Shown here one piece after another: positions 1 to 12,853 of a stretch of 64,000 nt of DNA (the stretch's first letter is position 1; every line of letters begins with the position of its first letter). The translations under genes were made by a program, and so were the position numbers. A model generated the notes under the pieces. The model was not told the DNA's origin. It saw only the letters and a program-made list of their open reading frames with translations, and searched no databases. Location: NCBI GenBank assembly GCA_027559495.1, contig JAMXSV010000010.1, positions 1,426,001 to 1,490,000 on the forward strand, written 5' to 3'. This DNA comes from Aurifilum marmelostoma (taxonomy: Eukaryota > Ascomycota > Sordariomycetes > Diaporthales > Cryphonectriaceae).

Positions 1-2033
1 TCATGAGAGCAGTTCCGAGCGACTTGGTGACAGACACGGTGGCAGGGTGCGCGGGTCTCATCCCGTAGTACACCGGCGAAGACTTAGTACAGCTGAAGCC
101 TTACCTATTGCTGTTGGCCACGTCAAACCATCGAATCCGAGCCTGCTGTTGGCGAATGTTGTCCCGACCCTGTTCAAAGGGAAAACCTTGTGCCCGGATT
201 CTAACTTACAATACTATTGATACGCAACGAACCAACCTCATGGCGCGCATCCACCGAAATATTTCGTCCTATTTGATGGTATCCTCTTGTCGAAGTCATA
301 CGACAATTTTGGCTATCAAGACTCACCTCGACGCGAGATCCAGCGTGCTCGTGATCACTTCGCGACCCTTCATGCTGCTGAGACCGGGGGGGATGGTGGG
401 AGTTCAGGATGGCCTGCGAGAGGCATTGTCGAACTTCGAGTCCTGCTTTCTTGGACAATGCGGACATGCCCTGGGGTACCTCTCCCTATGATCTCGTACA
501 TGAATGCGCATTCTCAAGTGTGCTGCGTTTGATTGAAGGACAATCACGCAAGTGACCAATCACGGTGTCAATTCTCCATGCTCTGAAAAATCCCAACTCC
601 GAGTGTGCATGAGACAGTAGTTTGATACATCACCACCGATCGAATGCGTCTTTAGAAATCCAAGTCAGCCGGAAACCTGGAATCTTCGATAGCCATCTAT
701 CTGCTTAGATGTCACAAAGACCATGTATTCACATTATCGACAGAGGGGCACCTCCGAATGCCGTAAGAGACAGTAACGCTAAGGAGGGGCTGCGGGCGAC
801 TGACGAGGGGCCCTGGTCTGATTGGAGTCCGCAACACTCTCGTGATGGGAGTTTATTTCGTTTCACTCAGGGGGCTCTAGTTCGGATACAGCCAAGCTTT
901 TGTTGTGAAACACCACATCTCGGCAGCACTATCCGTCACCGAAACCCAACTCTAAACAGTCGCGTCTGTTCTGGTGCTTCGGATGAATTCCCGGCGAGAT
1001 AAGTCGTTCGTCGGACTTCGCGAGCCGTCTCTCTCGACTGTATTGCCTCGGGCCGGCGAACGACACCACGTTGCACATGGACATTGACGCAGTTTATCAT
1101 CTCAGTTCTTTCCTCTTGCAGAGGTAAATACGATTCCGTTGCGCTGGATCTTACACACGCATCTGCGCAACAATCACGGACGGCGAATGCATAAGACCGT
1201 GGTACTCGACTCTTGAGCTGTGCCCGAACTCTCATCATTCCCGAGCGTTGTTGTCCCGTGCCATGAGAGAGACGCAGTCGGCCGACCCTGGGTCGAAGAT
1301 CTCGAGCCAAGACCTGTCATGGCTGCTTGGCGACATTTTGGTTTCCTGGTTGCCAGCTACTCATCTGAGCAAGGTGTCTTGATTGGAACGGTGGTCATAG
1401 TGCTCGGGCCCCTGCACAGCCCTCTTCGGCCGATATGACCAATGAGGCGGAGCAGTGTACGGCTTTGCGGCGAACAGGCAGACTCAACGGGTCGCGTCAC
1501 TCGTCTGATGTCTATGTGAAGTGCGTATTCGATTCCACAAGGAAACCACTAGGGGCCGCTTAGACTTGGTCCATCGTGCCGGCTATGCCTTGCCCGAAGC
1601 CATCAGGAGTTGCTATGTCCCTGAGGCGGGAAGAATCTTCAGGGCGACATATTGGCTAATAAGCACGATGCTGCTAGAAGAAGAGAAGTTGCAACTTCTT
1701 AGGAGGCATACCCGCGGATCTTGAAGTTGGGATCGGTCTCGAATTATCCGAAGTATATTACTCCAGACCTGGGCCCGGGCTCCGAGTGAACAATGATCCC
1801 AGGTCTGGGCTCCTAGTGAACAATGATATCAGTCATAAGAGTCTGGTCGACTCTGCCCGTGGTTCTCCTTGATTGAGCGCCGGTCTTCTGCCTCTTTCTC
1901 GTCGCTGTACGCTCGTTCCGAACCTCAAATTTTGATAGCCCAGACGAGCAGTGACCCGATCACCGTAATTTTTCTAATTCTACCATAACAAGCCATTGAC
2001 AAATTCGACGCGGGTCGCCCAGCACACGGCACT
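1..2033. other. left-edge non-coding stretch
   Basis: No reading frame here looks like a real protein: the open frames are short, low in recognisable motifs and overlap on both strands. I found no RNA gene. The only clear structure is the small repeat at 1763-1827, listed separately. The part just before 2034 is presumably the promoter of the SOD-like gene. Confidence 0.6.
1763..1827. repeat. small inverted plus direct repeat
   Basis: An 11-bp perfect inverted repeat (arms 1763-1773 and 1798-1808) overlaps a 21-bp direct repeat with one mismatch (1777-1797 and 1807-1827, period 30). It lies about 200 bp upstream of the SOD-like gene. It could form a hairpin or mark a local duplication; no function can be assigned. 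Confidence 0.7.
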
Positions 2034-2945
2034 ATGTACCGCGCCAGCGTGCGGTGTCTCTTGCTGCTCACGACAGCATGCAGCGTTGCCGTCGCTCAGA
2101 CTACGATGGATGGAATCACAACTGGAGTAAGCTCAGCCGCCTTCCCATGCCTTTTAACGAGACAATCTTAGAATTTCATGATGTCCTCTTATTAACACAG
2201 TAACTACAACAGATCAAAGGCAATGCTACGGTGGTGAAGGACAACCCAGAAGGCGTGGCGTTTCGTGCTGTCTTCCCTACCAAGAAACAATTTACACCCA
2301 CTCCATCTGGGCCTGTGAAAGGCATCGTGCTTGCACAAACGAATAAAGGGGGCACAGGGGTATCATACAATATAAAAATGGAGAACCTTCCCGACGAAGG
2401 AGGCCCCTTTGGTGAGTCCAGAGAAAATGCGAGGTGCCTTTTGTCGAAGCTTTGCTGACGAAAGGTGCCGGTGCCCTTTACAGTCTATCACATTCATCAA
2501 AAGCCTGTGCCATCAGATGGGAATTGCACCGACACGGAAGCCCATCTCGATCCCTTTGAGCGGGGCGAAACTCCAGCGTGTGATCCTGACTTGCCTCAGA
2601 CCTGTCAGGTCGGAGATCTAGCTGGAAAACACGGTGCTATAGTAACCACCAAAGGGAGCACCACATTCACAGAGTCATATACTGATGATTTCACTGCCGT
2701 AAGTTATCTGGCATTGCTTTAGCGGACGCGAAGAAGCCCAAGCGGCCAGAGCTAACCTAAAACACTCACAGACGGGCGATGGAGAGTCTTTTATTGGAAA
2801 TCTAAGCGTCGTCTTGCACTTTGCCAATCTCACCAGGATCACATGTGCAAACTTCACAATGATGAAGCACACGCAGAATATGATGTCAAGTTTGGACGAC
2901 TTACTGAACTTGGGAGACGACGGGACTGTAACAATATCTCTCTGA
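2034..2945 (+). CDS. secreted Cu-only superoxide dismutase-like protein
   Basis: Four exons: 2034-2126, 2213-2411, 2484-2698, 2772-2945, giving 226 aa. The first 21 or so residues form a signal peptide ending AVAQ. The fold family is the fungal extracellular Cu/Zn-type SOD lineage that binds copper without zinc (Candida SOD4/5-like). Likely copper ligands are H100 and H102 (YHIH), H118 (AHLDP) and H185 (VLHFAN), with the expected arginine at R191. Cysteines C112, C130 and C138 lie in the usual disulphide region. It would turn superoxide into peroxide outside the cell. The third exon fits only with acceptor CAG at 2481-2483; the nearer AG at 2463-2464 breaks the frame. Unlike Candida SOD5 there is no hydrophobic GPI-type C-terminus, so the protein is probably soluble or loosely wall-bound. 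Family assignment is by motif recognition. Confidence 0.85.
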
Positions 2946-3955
2946 TTTTCATATGCCAAGAGTAGGCTTTGTATATTAACCGATTGAAGTATATTAATTG
3001 ATAACAACCATACCCGCTGGTGTTGTATTGCCTGTTTGTCAGAGCGCATGATGCTTTTTAGAATAGGTGAACCTGTCCAGACTTCAGGTACTCTCTAAAT
3101 AGTGCATAATATTCATGTAGACATACATAGTAAATTACATGTTGGTTTGCGAAGTGCGTATGTTCGAATCAGCTCGGCTACTCTGCTCGTCATCTCAATG
3201 AACTGAAGTAATTATGTGGTTATATGAAGTAGTCTTGATGGTCCGCTACTTTCCCAGTGTATTCGGCACCAGAAGAGCGCAGTTGTTATCTGTTACAATG
3301 CAACAAAACCGAGTCATGAGCAGTTGGTTTCTTTTCTTCTCTGTGGAATGCAGAAAACGAATTCGCGGCTATGCGCCTTGCCTCCCCCGGCTCCACCATG
3401 AGGTCCACGAACAACTCATGGCTGGTCCACAGGGCCACTGCCAGCCAGCCTATTTATACAGAAGCGGTCACGCCGTGTGTTAGAGCTGGGTGGGAAAAGT
3501 GGACTGAAAACAAAGAACTCGCATGCTCTATCGCATCCACTATTGCCTTCCGACTTTCTGCAGCTCGCAGATATGACCGCCGTTTCATTCACCGACTCTA
3601 GACTTTACCCAGAATAGATACTCCAGCAGAGATAGAGCGCTTAGCCAACCATAGGCACCGAAAACTTTTACATGTGCCCGGAGTTGCCAAATCTGCACAT
3701 TCCTACGAATCACATGTGGGAAAACTGCGAAACTGCACCCACGGCTGATAGCGAGCCGCAGCGGTCCACTCATGTCCACGACATTCGGATCCAGTCATGG
3801 AGACCATAAATACTGTACTAGACAGCCTTGAGCTGCGCATAAATTCCCAGCGGTGCTGTGCTGCTCTCGACCGGACACATCTTGTCAAGCGCTGCGGTTG
3901 TTGATCAACTCGGAGCGCTCTCGAAATTTTCAAAGGCTTAGCCTTGTCCAGTACG
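2946..3955. other. intergenic stretch between SOD-like gene and sugar transporter
   Basis: About 1 kb between two plus-strand genes. It should contain the terminator of the first and the promoter of the second. No credible coding frame, RNA gene or repeat was seen. Confidence 0.6.
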
Positions 3956-6155
3956 ATGCTTGGTCTCCAGGAGAAAATCACGGGCTCATGGCTCATAGCC
4001 CTCATTACCATTCTCGACGCGGGTGAGTTCTGCCGGACTTCTTGAAGATGACCACGACAAGGGGCTGACTCGGACAACTATAGGCAACTCTTGCTGGTTC
4101 GGTTATGATCAGGTGAGCCTCTGGCTTTTGTGGCTCTCTTCGACGTGTCGTGTCTGGCATGACCGCTCATACTGTCTTTACTAGGGAGTTTTCGCTGGAG
4201 TGCTCGTCTCGCCAGATTTCTTAGCCCAGTTTCCAACAACTCAGGATGCCAATGTCTCCGGCATCGTTTCTAGCTGCTTCTTTCTCGGTACGTAATTCTA
4301 CCGTCTCTTCCATGCGTTGCCTTCGTCTCTCACGGAAGACATCCCTGGTGCAAGACACACGATATATCGCACCGGGGCACTGACCTGGCATAATTAGGCG
4401 CGGGCGCGGGTGCATTGGCCGCATTCCTATTGGGTGACAGACTCGGCAGGCGACGGACAATCGCTCTTGGCTTACTGTGCAATACAATCGGCGCCCTGCT
4501 GCAGACTCTGTCATGGGATCTTGCACAGATGATCATTGGACGTCTCGTCAACGGCTTCGGCATCGGTCTCGTCTCCTCGATGTCTCCTGTTTATCTCTCA
4601 GAATGTTGCAAGTCCGACGTCCGAGGGATGTTGATGGGGGTTGCTACATTTGGTAACGTGTTCTGCTTCTGCATCGCAAATTGGATAGCATACGGCCTCT
4701 ACTATAGAGGCGACGCCTTTCAATGGCGGTTTCCGCTGGCCTTCCAGCTTCTCTTTCTTTTCGTGGTGGCTCCAATCTTGGCCATCCTGCCGGACTCGCC
4801 TCGATGGCTGCTCCTCAAGGACCGTGATGAGGAAGCTCTCCTCACCCTGTCCAGACTGATGGGGCATGACAAAAGCGTCGAAGACTCACATGTCTTGGCG
4901 GAATATGCCTCCATCAAATCTGCGATTCAAATGGAGCGAGAGGATCAGGTCCCGATCATGGATGTGCTCTGTCATCGGGACAAGACACAGAATTTCCGAC
5001 GGCTTCTCCTGAGTTGTGGAACTCAGTTTTTTCAACAGTTCACGTAAGATGCCCCTTCATCTGTCATGTCTCCTTCGCATTGCTAACGAATCCTACAGTG
5101 GTGTGAACGCTTGGGGTTCGTTACTCTTGAAAGCTTTTGCAACTCCTGACTGTCGCTGTAGACTAAACCTTGTTTAGGGTTCTATCTCCCAACTCTGTTA
5201 CAAGAATTCGTTGGATATGATCAGAGAATGAGCCGCTTGATCTCCGCAGCCAGCAGTACAATATATGTTGTCTGCAGCTTCGCATGCTTGATGCTCATTG
5301 ACCGAGTGGGACGACGCAAGTGAGTCGACAGCACTGTGATCCCTTCCATTCGTTCTCTTTCCTAACAGACTTCAGGATGATGATGTACTCTCCATTGTTC
5401 ATTGGAGCATGTTTGCTTATTGCAGCTATTGGCCTCGAAGTTGCAGAGATGGATCCGTCGAAGAAGCAAGTGGTAAGATCATACCCTCTATATCGTCACT
5501 ATATAACGACTAGTCCAAGTAGAAAGGCTGATCTGAATTTTCCAAACACAGATGGGTCGGCTTGCAACCTCAATGATTCTCATATATCATATCTTTTTCG
5601 GACTAGGGTTCTCAACCGTCCCATGGGTCTACAGCGCCGAAGTCAACAGTCTTGGTTGGCGAACACGTGGCGCGGCAGCAGCGACTTCTGTCAACTGGAT
5701 ATTTGGCTTCGTGGTCGTACAGATCACAAAGGTCGGCCTTGATCACCTGGGATGGCGCTTCTTCTTGAGTAAGTGTGCTTCACCTTGCATTCACCCATTT
5801 TAACGCTTTATGGATATGGACCCCTTTCTTATGCACGAATGGACCCTCGGAATGTTACTCCTTTTCTAACGGGCTTTCAGTGTTCGCCATCTTCTCATTT
5901 GCGATCTCGCCCATGATCTATTTGTTTTATCCAGAAACAGCAAACAGGACCCTCGAGGATATGGATCAGATCTTCATACACAACCCCTCGGCCTTTGTGT
6001 TCGCCAACAAAGTTGCAATACAATCAGGGCGGCCACAGCTGTTTGTCGATGCCGAGGCAGTGCGAATAGCTCGCGCCGAAAATGACTCCAGAGATGCTGT
6101 TCTGGCTGGAAACGAAAAAGGCTCATCTCCCCAGGAGAGTGTCATGGAGGTGTAG
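3956..6155 (+). CDS. MFS sugar transporter
   Basis: Nine exons: 3956-4022, 4084-4112, 4185-4287, 4398-5043, 5099-5115, 5178-5319, 5376-5472, 5552-5768, 5881-6155; 530 aa in one continuous frame. It is a 12-segment proton-linked hexose-type transporter of the plasma membrane. Family landmarks are present in order: the GYDQGV segment in TM1, the loop motif DRLGRRR, GRLVNGFGIG, PDSPRWLL before the central loop, FQQFTGVNAWG in TM7, the second loop motif DRVGRRK, and PETANRTLEDMD after TM12. The N-terminus is short, with TM1 starting within about ten residues. It contains a 17-nt micro-exon (5099-5115). Substrate is unknown; quinate, hexoses or oligosaccharides are all possible. It is head-to-tail with the ABC exporter downstream. 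Confidence 0.9.
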
Positions 6156-6919
6156 ATAGTTGGTCGGATAGCAGAGTCTGGAAAACGGCAGTCCTACGCC
6201 GTCACTATGAATATACATGAGTAACGTACTGTTGAGTCTTGGGCGCTGTCTTGTGGCTGATAGAATCCGTAAGGCCACGACAATACGGCTCCTGCAGCAA
6301 GCATCCACTATTATTTTAGACACGAGGGGTCCAGTTTGAGCTCTTTGTGGCGGTCAAGAAATTGTCAGACGGGTAACTATTCAGCCGGTTTGCTTTGCGC
6401 AATGCCACCAATCATCGTGTTCAGCTCTAGTATCGTGGCTAGATGGACCCCACAACCACTCTACAGTAGCTCAGGCGGCTCCCTCATAAGCGTCCTTACC
6501 ATCACGATAACTGTCATGGACGAGAAATTGTATTGGGAGACGTAATGCTCAGCCTAGTCGCCATCGTACGCGTAAGAGAATTCCGACAATCGAGCGAATC
6601 ATCATCTAAGGGTAAGCCCAAGAGACTCTGACATGAGGTTGATAAGGGAACTCCGAACCCATGGCATAACCGGTGTTGTGTGTGGCACAGCTGCAGTAAG
6701 CAGGCGGGGTGTAGGAACCCGGAATTCGGAATGATGCAGATACATAGGGGCCGACCTCATCGGGACTGTATGCCAAGTTTTGATTCTGTACAAAACCTAC
6801 GCGCCAGCCGTTCTTCTCAGTCGAAAAGAGGGACAATTTTGAGGCGGCGCTTCTCTTCAAGGACAAGTATTTGACCATCGAAGCGCGTCGAAGTGCCATT
6901 TAATACTGTGCCACCGACA
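6156..6919. other. intergenic stretch upstream of ABC exporter
   Basis: About 760 bp without a credible plus-strand gene. Two overlapping minus-strand frames near 6606-7047 look somewhat protein-like but are broken by stops and one overlaps the first exon of the ABC gene; they are recorded among the rejected items. Confidence 0.5.
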
Positions 6920-9900
6920 ATGAGCTTTTCAGGCTGTCCGAGCGACAGTGCCTTTGGGCCAGCTGTGCGAGGATGCCGTGCGGATTTCGACTTCACACTG
7001 AAATTCGAGAAGATCTTCCTTGGTATCATTCCTGCGTCAGTCTTCATTGCTGTCTCGCTTCCCCGACTGGTCTACCTATCAGGTCGATCTCCAATTGTGA
7101 AAGGCACAGCATTGCGAATCGCAAAATATGTAAGTTTAGAGATCTTCGGGCTCAATGTTGATAGATTGAAATGACTGCGCACTGATGACGACTTACAACG
7201 TAATATGAATAGTTCACGATAGGACTTTATGCAGTCCTTCAACTTGCATTGTTAGGCTTGATAGCGGCTCAGCCGGCGGATATGCGAGCCTTGAATATCT
7301 CATCGGCGACTCTCATCTTTCTTTCGTCAATATGTACCCTTCTCTTGTCCGGTCTGGAGCATAGCCGCTCGCCGCGACCCTCGATACTGCTAGGCGGGTA
7401 TCTGTTTCTTACAATACTGTTCGACACTGCACAAGTCCGCACTCTTTGGCTGGCTTCTAGGACCTACGAAGATTTCGCCATCACAAAAGTCACCACGGCT
7501 GCGCTGGGAGTCAAGTTGGCACTTGCAATTCTAGAAGCCCAACCAAAAGGCAAATGGGCGACCTTGGACACGAAGAGCCACAGCCCCGAGGAACTGACTA
7601 GTCTGTACGGCCTGGGAGCTTTCATCTGGCTCAACAAGCTCTTTTTGGCAGGATATGGGAAGGTTCTCCACATGGACGATCTCTTTCCCTTGGACAGCAG
7701 AATGGCAGCAGAAGCGCTGGAAAAGCAGCTGAACAGTGCTCGTGACAGGTCCAAGTCTCGGGGGCAAAAATATGGGCTGATGCAGGCTTTGATGAAGATG
7801 TTGGCATCCTCCCTCCTGTTACCCGTCGCTCCCAGGATTGCAATGATCGGGTTCACGTTTTGCCAGCCTTTCTTGATCAACTCGACGCTATCATTCTTGG
7901 AGCTGCCGTCGACGTCAAGAGATCCTAATGTAGGATATGGCCTGATTGGTGCAACGATACTCACATATTTTGGCTTGGCCGTATCGACCGCATTGTATTG
8001 GTACTATCACGAGCGGGCGCTGTGGATGGTTCGCGGCGCCCTAGCTTCAGCGATATACAGAAAGACGGTGAGATAGCCAGAAGTCGTTTGTTTTTGAGAT
8101 CTTGTACTCACAGATACACAGACAGAGGCAAAAGTGAGCATTGCAAGCGATCCTGCTGCGATAACCTTGATGAGCACAGACGTTGAGAAGATCAGGTCAG
8201 GCATGATTATGATTCAGTAAGTCGTTGATATAACCACGTATGCGGATGCTGACTATGCAGGAATTTCCACTGCATAGGATTCTCATGCGACCGTAGTAGA
8301 CCTCGATGCGATTGCTAACGTGGGTTTGATCAGCGAATTCTGGGCTGATTTCATCGAAGTTGGACTCGCGAGCTTCCTACTTTATCGCTCACTGGGTGTT
8401 GCTTTTCTAGCGCCTGCCTTGATCGTCGTCGTCGTCACCATATTGAGCTCGGGGATCGCCAGCTTTACCGGTTCGCGTCAGAAGGAGTGGATGGAAAGGA
8501 TCCAGAGTCGGGTCAGCATGACAGCAAATGTCATTTCTCATATGAAGAACCTCAAAATCTCGGGGCTGGCTCTGCCCATTCAGTCCATTATCCAAAGTTT
8601 GAGGGTGGACGAACTGCGAGTTGGAGGGCGGTTCAGAATCCTTGAGTGCTGGATGGCTTTGCTGTCTTATGTGCCGACGTTCATATCGCCGGTGGTGACT
8701 TTCGCTTGTAAGTACATGAAATAACATGGACTCATGTTGAGGGCACAGCAGGATGTCTATCCCCGATTGCACTTCGTCAGGAGATCTCTTACGTGTAGTC
8801 ATGCCCCCTTTTCATGTGTGCGAATGCTAATGCTGCTTCAACAATTGAGGGACTTCGAGGACGCTCACTGTCACACGAATGTTCACTTCGTACTCATACC
8901 TGAATCTCCTCTGCAATCCGCTTGTCGACATCTTCCAATGCGTTCCGCAAGTCATGTCAGCCATTGCGTGTCTCGATCGGATACAGATTTTTCTCGAGGC
9001 AGATGCCAGAGAGGATTTCCGCATTGCTGCTATACCCACAGAAGCCACTACGGCAAAAGATTCTGAAGGTGAAAGGGCACCCATGTTGGCTTCCTCCAAG
9101 GTTCATGCGAGAGCGGCGGTGGACATATCTGGAGGCAGATTCGGGTGGACTGAAGGGGCTAGTAAGAGCCTCTCAGACATCGACATGAACATACCGACTG
9201 GCCAGCTCACCATCGTTGTCGGTCCTGTTGCATCTGGAAAATCAACACTCTGCAAAGCGCTGCTCGGTGAAGTCCCAGTTTTTGACGGCCAGGTTTCTCT
9301 TGGCAGGTACCTGAGGCGGGTCGGTTATTGCGATCAAACCCCTTTTCTCACCAATGTCACCATCAAGCAAAACATTATAGGGTTCTCGTCCTTCGAAAAG
9401 GCACGATACGATGAGGTGATCGAAGCAAGCATGCTCCGGGCTGATCTTCTCACTCTTCCACAAGGTGACGAGACCAGAATCGGAAGCAATGGGATCTCAC
9501 TCAGCGGCGGACAGAAGCAGCGTGTCTCGATTGCAAGAGCACTCTACCTGGAGACAAGCTTTTTCATCTTTGACGACGTCCTAAGCGGCCTCGATGCTGG
9601 CACCGATGAGCAGGTCTTTCAGCGCGTGTTTGGACCCGATGGTATTATCAAGCGAAGGAACTCGACCGCAGTCCTCTGCACCCATTCGGTCCGACATCTT
9701 CCCTCGGCTGATCATATTATAGCCATCGGCGCCAATGGACGCATTGTTGAGCAGGGTCGCTTCGAGGACCTTGTCGCCAACAGGAGCTATATCCACAGCC
9801 TTGGCATCAAGGCTGGGAGCGCCGACCAGAGCTCATCGAGGTCGAGCAGCAGCTCTGAGGCGTACAATGAAGAAATGGTTGGCTCTGAGCCTCTGCTCCA

Positions 9901-11930
9901 GGTCAACACGACCGTCACGACAATCCCTCCCACAACCGAAGAAGACAGAAGCAGGATGAACGGAGACAAAGCTGTCTACAAGCACTATTACAAGAGCATT
10001 GGATTCTGGCCTGTTGCCCTGTTCCTGCTCACGGCTGTGGGAGATGGGTTCTTCTGGAGCTGGCAGAGCATCTGGATTAATTTCTGGAGCGACGGCATTT
10101 CGAAAACCCCACAGAGCCACAGCTCAGGGTATTATCTAGGCTTCTTTGCTCTTTTCCAAGTTCTCGCATGCGCATTTCTGTTTTGGAACGTCTGGATCTG
10201 TCAGCAGCGAATGCTCACCGCGTCAGGTGCATCCTTGCACAAAGCAGCGCTGAGCACCGTTATAAACGCGCCCTTGAAGTTCTTCACATCGACAGACAAC
10301 GGCGTCGTGACGAATCTCTTCTCTCAAGACATGACGCTGATGGACGGAGAGCTACCCATGGCTCTTATCAACACCAGCATAACTGTGGCCGTTTGTATAG
10401 GCATGGCTGGTGTGATAGCATCTGCTTCACCATATCTGGCCATCTCCTACCCATTCTTAATGGCTGTTCTCTGGCTTATCCAGAAATTCTATCTCAGAAC
10501 GAGCAGGCAACTTCGGCTTCTGGACCTTGAAGCCAAGAGTCCTCTCTAGTAAGTCTACTCCTTTCTTTCGACTTGTAGTTGTTGTGCGAGGCAAGATTTG
10601 CGGAGCTGGTCTTCTGATTACTCGCTTCAGCACCCATTTCATGGACACGATGAAAGGCATCGCCTCATTCCGGGCCTTCGGCTGGACCCGAGACGGCATT
10701 GAGAAGAGCAATAACCTGCTCGACAACTCCCAGCGCCCGGCATATCTCCTTGCGATGATGCAGCGATGGCTAGGGTTCACACTTGACTGTGTTGTCGCCG
10801 TGCTCGCCACTCTGGTCGTCACCATGTCAACACAGCTCTCCTCAGGCACAGGCTTTACCGGCGCGTCCCTGGTCACCTTGATGACCTTTGGGACCCTAAT
10901 CACTTCAATGATCAGGTCGTATACCCAGCTTGAGACCTCACTCGGCGCCATCAACCGGCTGAAGACGTTCTCAGAAACAGTCAAGTCTGAGTCGCAACCA
11001 GGTGAAGACGTCAAGCCTGACGAGGCTTGGCCGCAGAAGGGTGAAATCCGCATAGAGGGTGTATCTGCCTCCTACAAGTAAGTTCACTTGGAAATGGTCA
11101 TTTATAAGACTTTATTATTTACCCCTTGCTAACATTTCTAATCACGTGTTCTTAGTCAGTCTATAAGCAACGCCCCGAGCGAGAAGCCGAGCTCAGGCGA
11201 TCTCGCGATCCGTGATCTCAACCTTGTCATTCGGAGTGGGGAGAAGGTTGCCATTTGCGGGCGTAGCGGCAGCGGGAAATCGTCTACCATCTTACTGCTG
11301 CTGCGCCTCCTAGACCCGATGCCGCTCACAGCTGAGAACATGTACGTCGACGATGTGCCCCTGCACCAGATCGACAGACAAACCTTGCGCCAGCGTATCA
11401 TTGCCGTTCCACAGGAGACTGTCTTCCTGCCCGACGGGAGCAGCGTCCAGGCTAATCTAGACCCTTGGAGCTTGTCCTCTGAACTGGAATGCCGCTCTGT
11501 CCTGGAGACGGTCGATCTTTGGTCCTTCATCAGCGCGAGAGGGGGCCTCGAGGCAGGCATGAGCGCTGATACCCTGAGCCAGGGGCAGAAGCAGCTGTTC
11601 AGTCTCGCTCGAGCCATACTGAGGCGGAGGCTGAGGTCAAGGAATGTGATCAAGGGAGGTGATCGGGGCATTCTACTGCTCGACGAGATCAGCTCAAGCG
11701 TAGATGTGGATACGGACCGAGCTATGCAGGGCATCATCAAGAGCGAGTTCGAAGGATACACGACCGTCATGGTCAGCCATCGACTGGATATGGTCATGGA
11801 CTTTGATAAGGTCATTGTAATGGAGAAGGGCGCTGTGGTAGAAACCGGTGCACCTCAGGATTTGCTGCAGAAAGAGGTGAGCAGATTTAAGGACTTATGG
11901 CTGCTGTCCCACACCGACAAAGAGACATGA
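6920..11930 (+). CDS. ABCC-type (MRP-like) multidrug ABC transporter
   Basis: Seven exons: 6920-7129, 7213-8067, 8122-8216, 8334-8707, 8850-10548, 10631-11077, 11156-11930; 1484 aa, full length for the family. Order is an N-terminal membrane region, TMD1, NBD1, TMD2, NBD2. NBD1 (from about residue 630) has Walker A GPVASGKST, signature LSGGQKQR and Walker B FIFDD; the catalytic glutamate is Asp, as is usual in ABCC NBD1. NBD2 has Walker A GRSGSGKSS (about residue 1260), signature LSQGQKQ and Walker B ILLLDE with the glutamate present. It should therefore have one degenerate and one active ATP site. Expected role is ATP-driven export of conjugates, drugs or secondary metabolites at plasma or vacuolar membrane. 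Substrate cannot be read from sequence. No PKS or NRPS gene lies nearby. Confidence 0.93.
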
Positions 11931-12853
11931 CGCTGTAGAGTTCGGTCGGAAAGGCTGTCTCAGATATGAAATCAAAGTATATTAAATAGAAACCCAATGG
12001 GATCTTGGTTTCAACTTCTAGCACATGGCTGGACGTTATATCGATTTCTTACCTAGTGATTGGACTGCATATCTTGTGGCAATCTTAACTGTTACTATGT
12101 ATAGCTGTCGTATCAATATCACTCTGAAAATAAACAGAAGTGATCCTTCCCAAAATGAATGTAATAGGACACTTCTTCTTATCACAACTATTCAACTTGC
12201 CTTCTACAAGTGTGATTTTGCCTTTCAAATTCGCAGGCTTGTTTCGTATAATCATGCCACAACAGACATATAGATAGACCAATCCTAAAAAAAATACATC
12301 ATTCTTTATGCGTCCTGGTCGAAAAACTTTGAATAGTCTTTTTGGAGTCTGTAGCTCTTATTTACATTAATTATTGCTGCAGTCATACGTGCTTGTCTTT
12401 TACACACCGGAAGGCGTCCTCAGGGTTCGGGTTGTACCGAGCGCCTGGGGCTGATACTGTAGACTGACCTATGGCATCATCGACTCGGAAAACTCACACA
12501 GCGCCTAGTTTTCATGATCTGCCGCCCTTTCGTGTGTGTCTCATACTTTTCACTTCTCGATTGGCCAGGGCGATGATTTGGGTATCAAACTCAAACATGC
12601 TAGAATTCGTGCCTAATCAGGCGGTTCATGCTGATGCAAGAAGATGCAGCGGACACAAGATTATTGCTGACCCTTTTCTACAATAAGTATGTGGTCTTTT
12701 CGAGCACTTCTTCCTGGCGTTCACGACCGTAAACTAACGAGACCCACGAAGCTTCTATCACATAATCTCTCACACATATGATCGAACAATCCTCCCACGG
12801 CCAAGCTTAGGTACAACATCATCTCAATAGGATGACAAAGAAGAGCGTCGACC
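11931..12853. other. A/T-rich intergenic stretch before helicase-nuclease gene
   Basis: About 920 bp, visibly richer in A/T than the flanking genes, without a credible gene. I did not find terminal inverted repeats pairing it with the sequence beyond 15463, but I could only compare by eye. Confidence 0.5.

Noticed and set aside
3165..3185. TTCGAATC string like a tRNA T-loop
   Set aside because: The T-stem does not pair and no cloverleaf can be drawn.
6606..7047. Protein-like minus-strand frames with segments such as GWRVGFVQNQNLAYSPDEVG
   Set aside because: The two frames are offset, broken by stops and overlap the first ABC exon; I could not join them by splice sites. At most a gene relic.
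2034..11930. Secondary-metabolite biosynthetic cluster
   Set aside because: Transporters alone are present; no backbone synthase or tailoring set is visible in the window.
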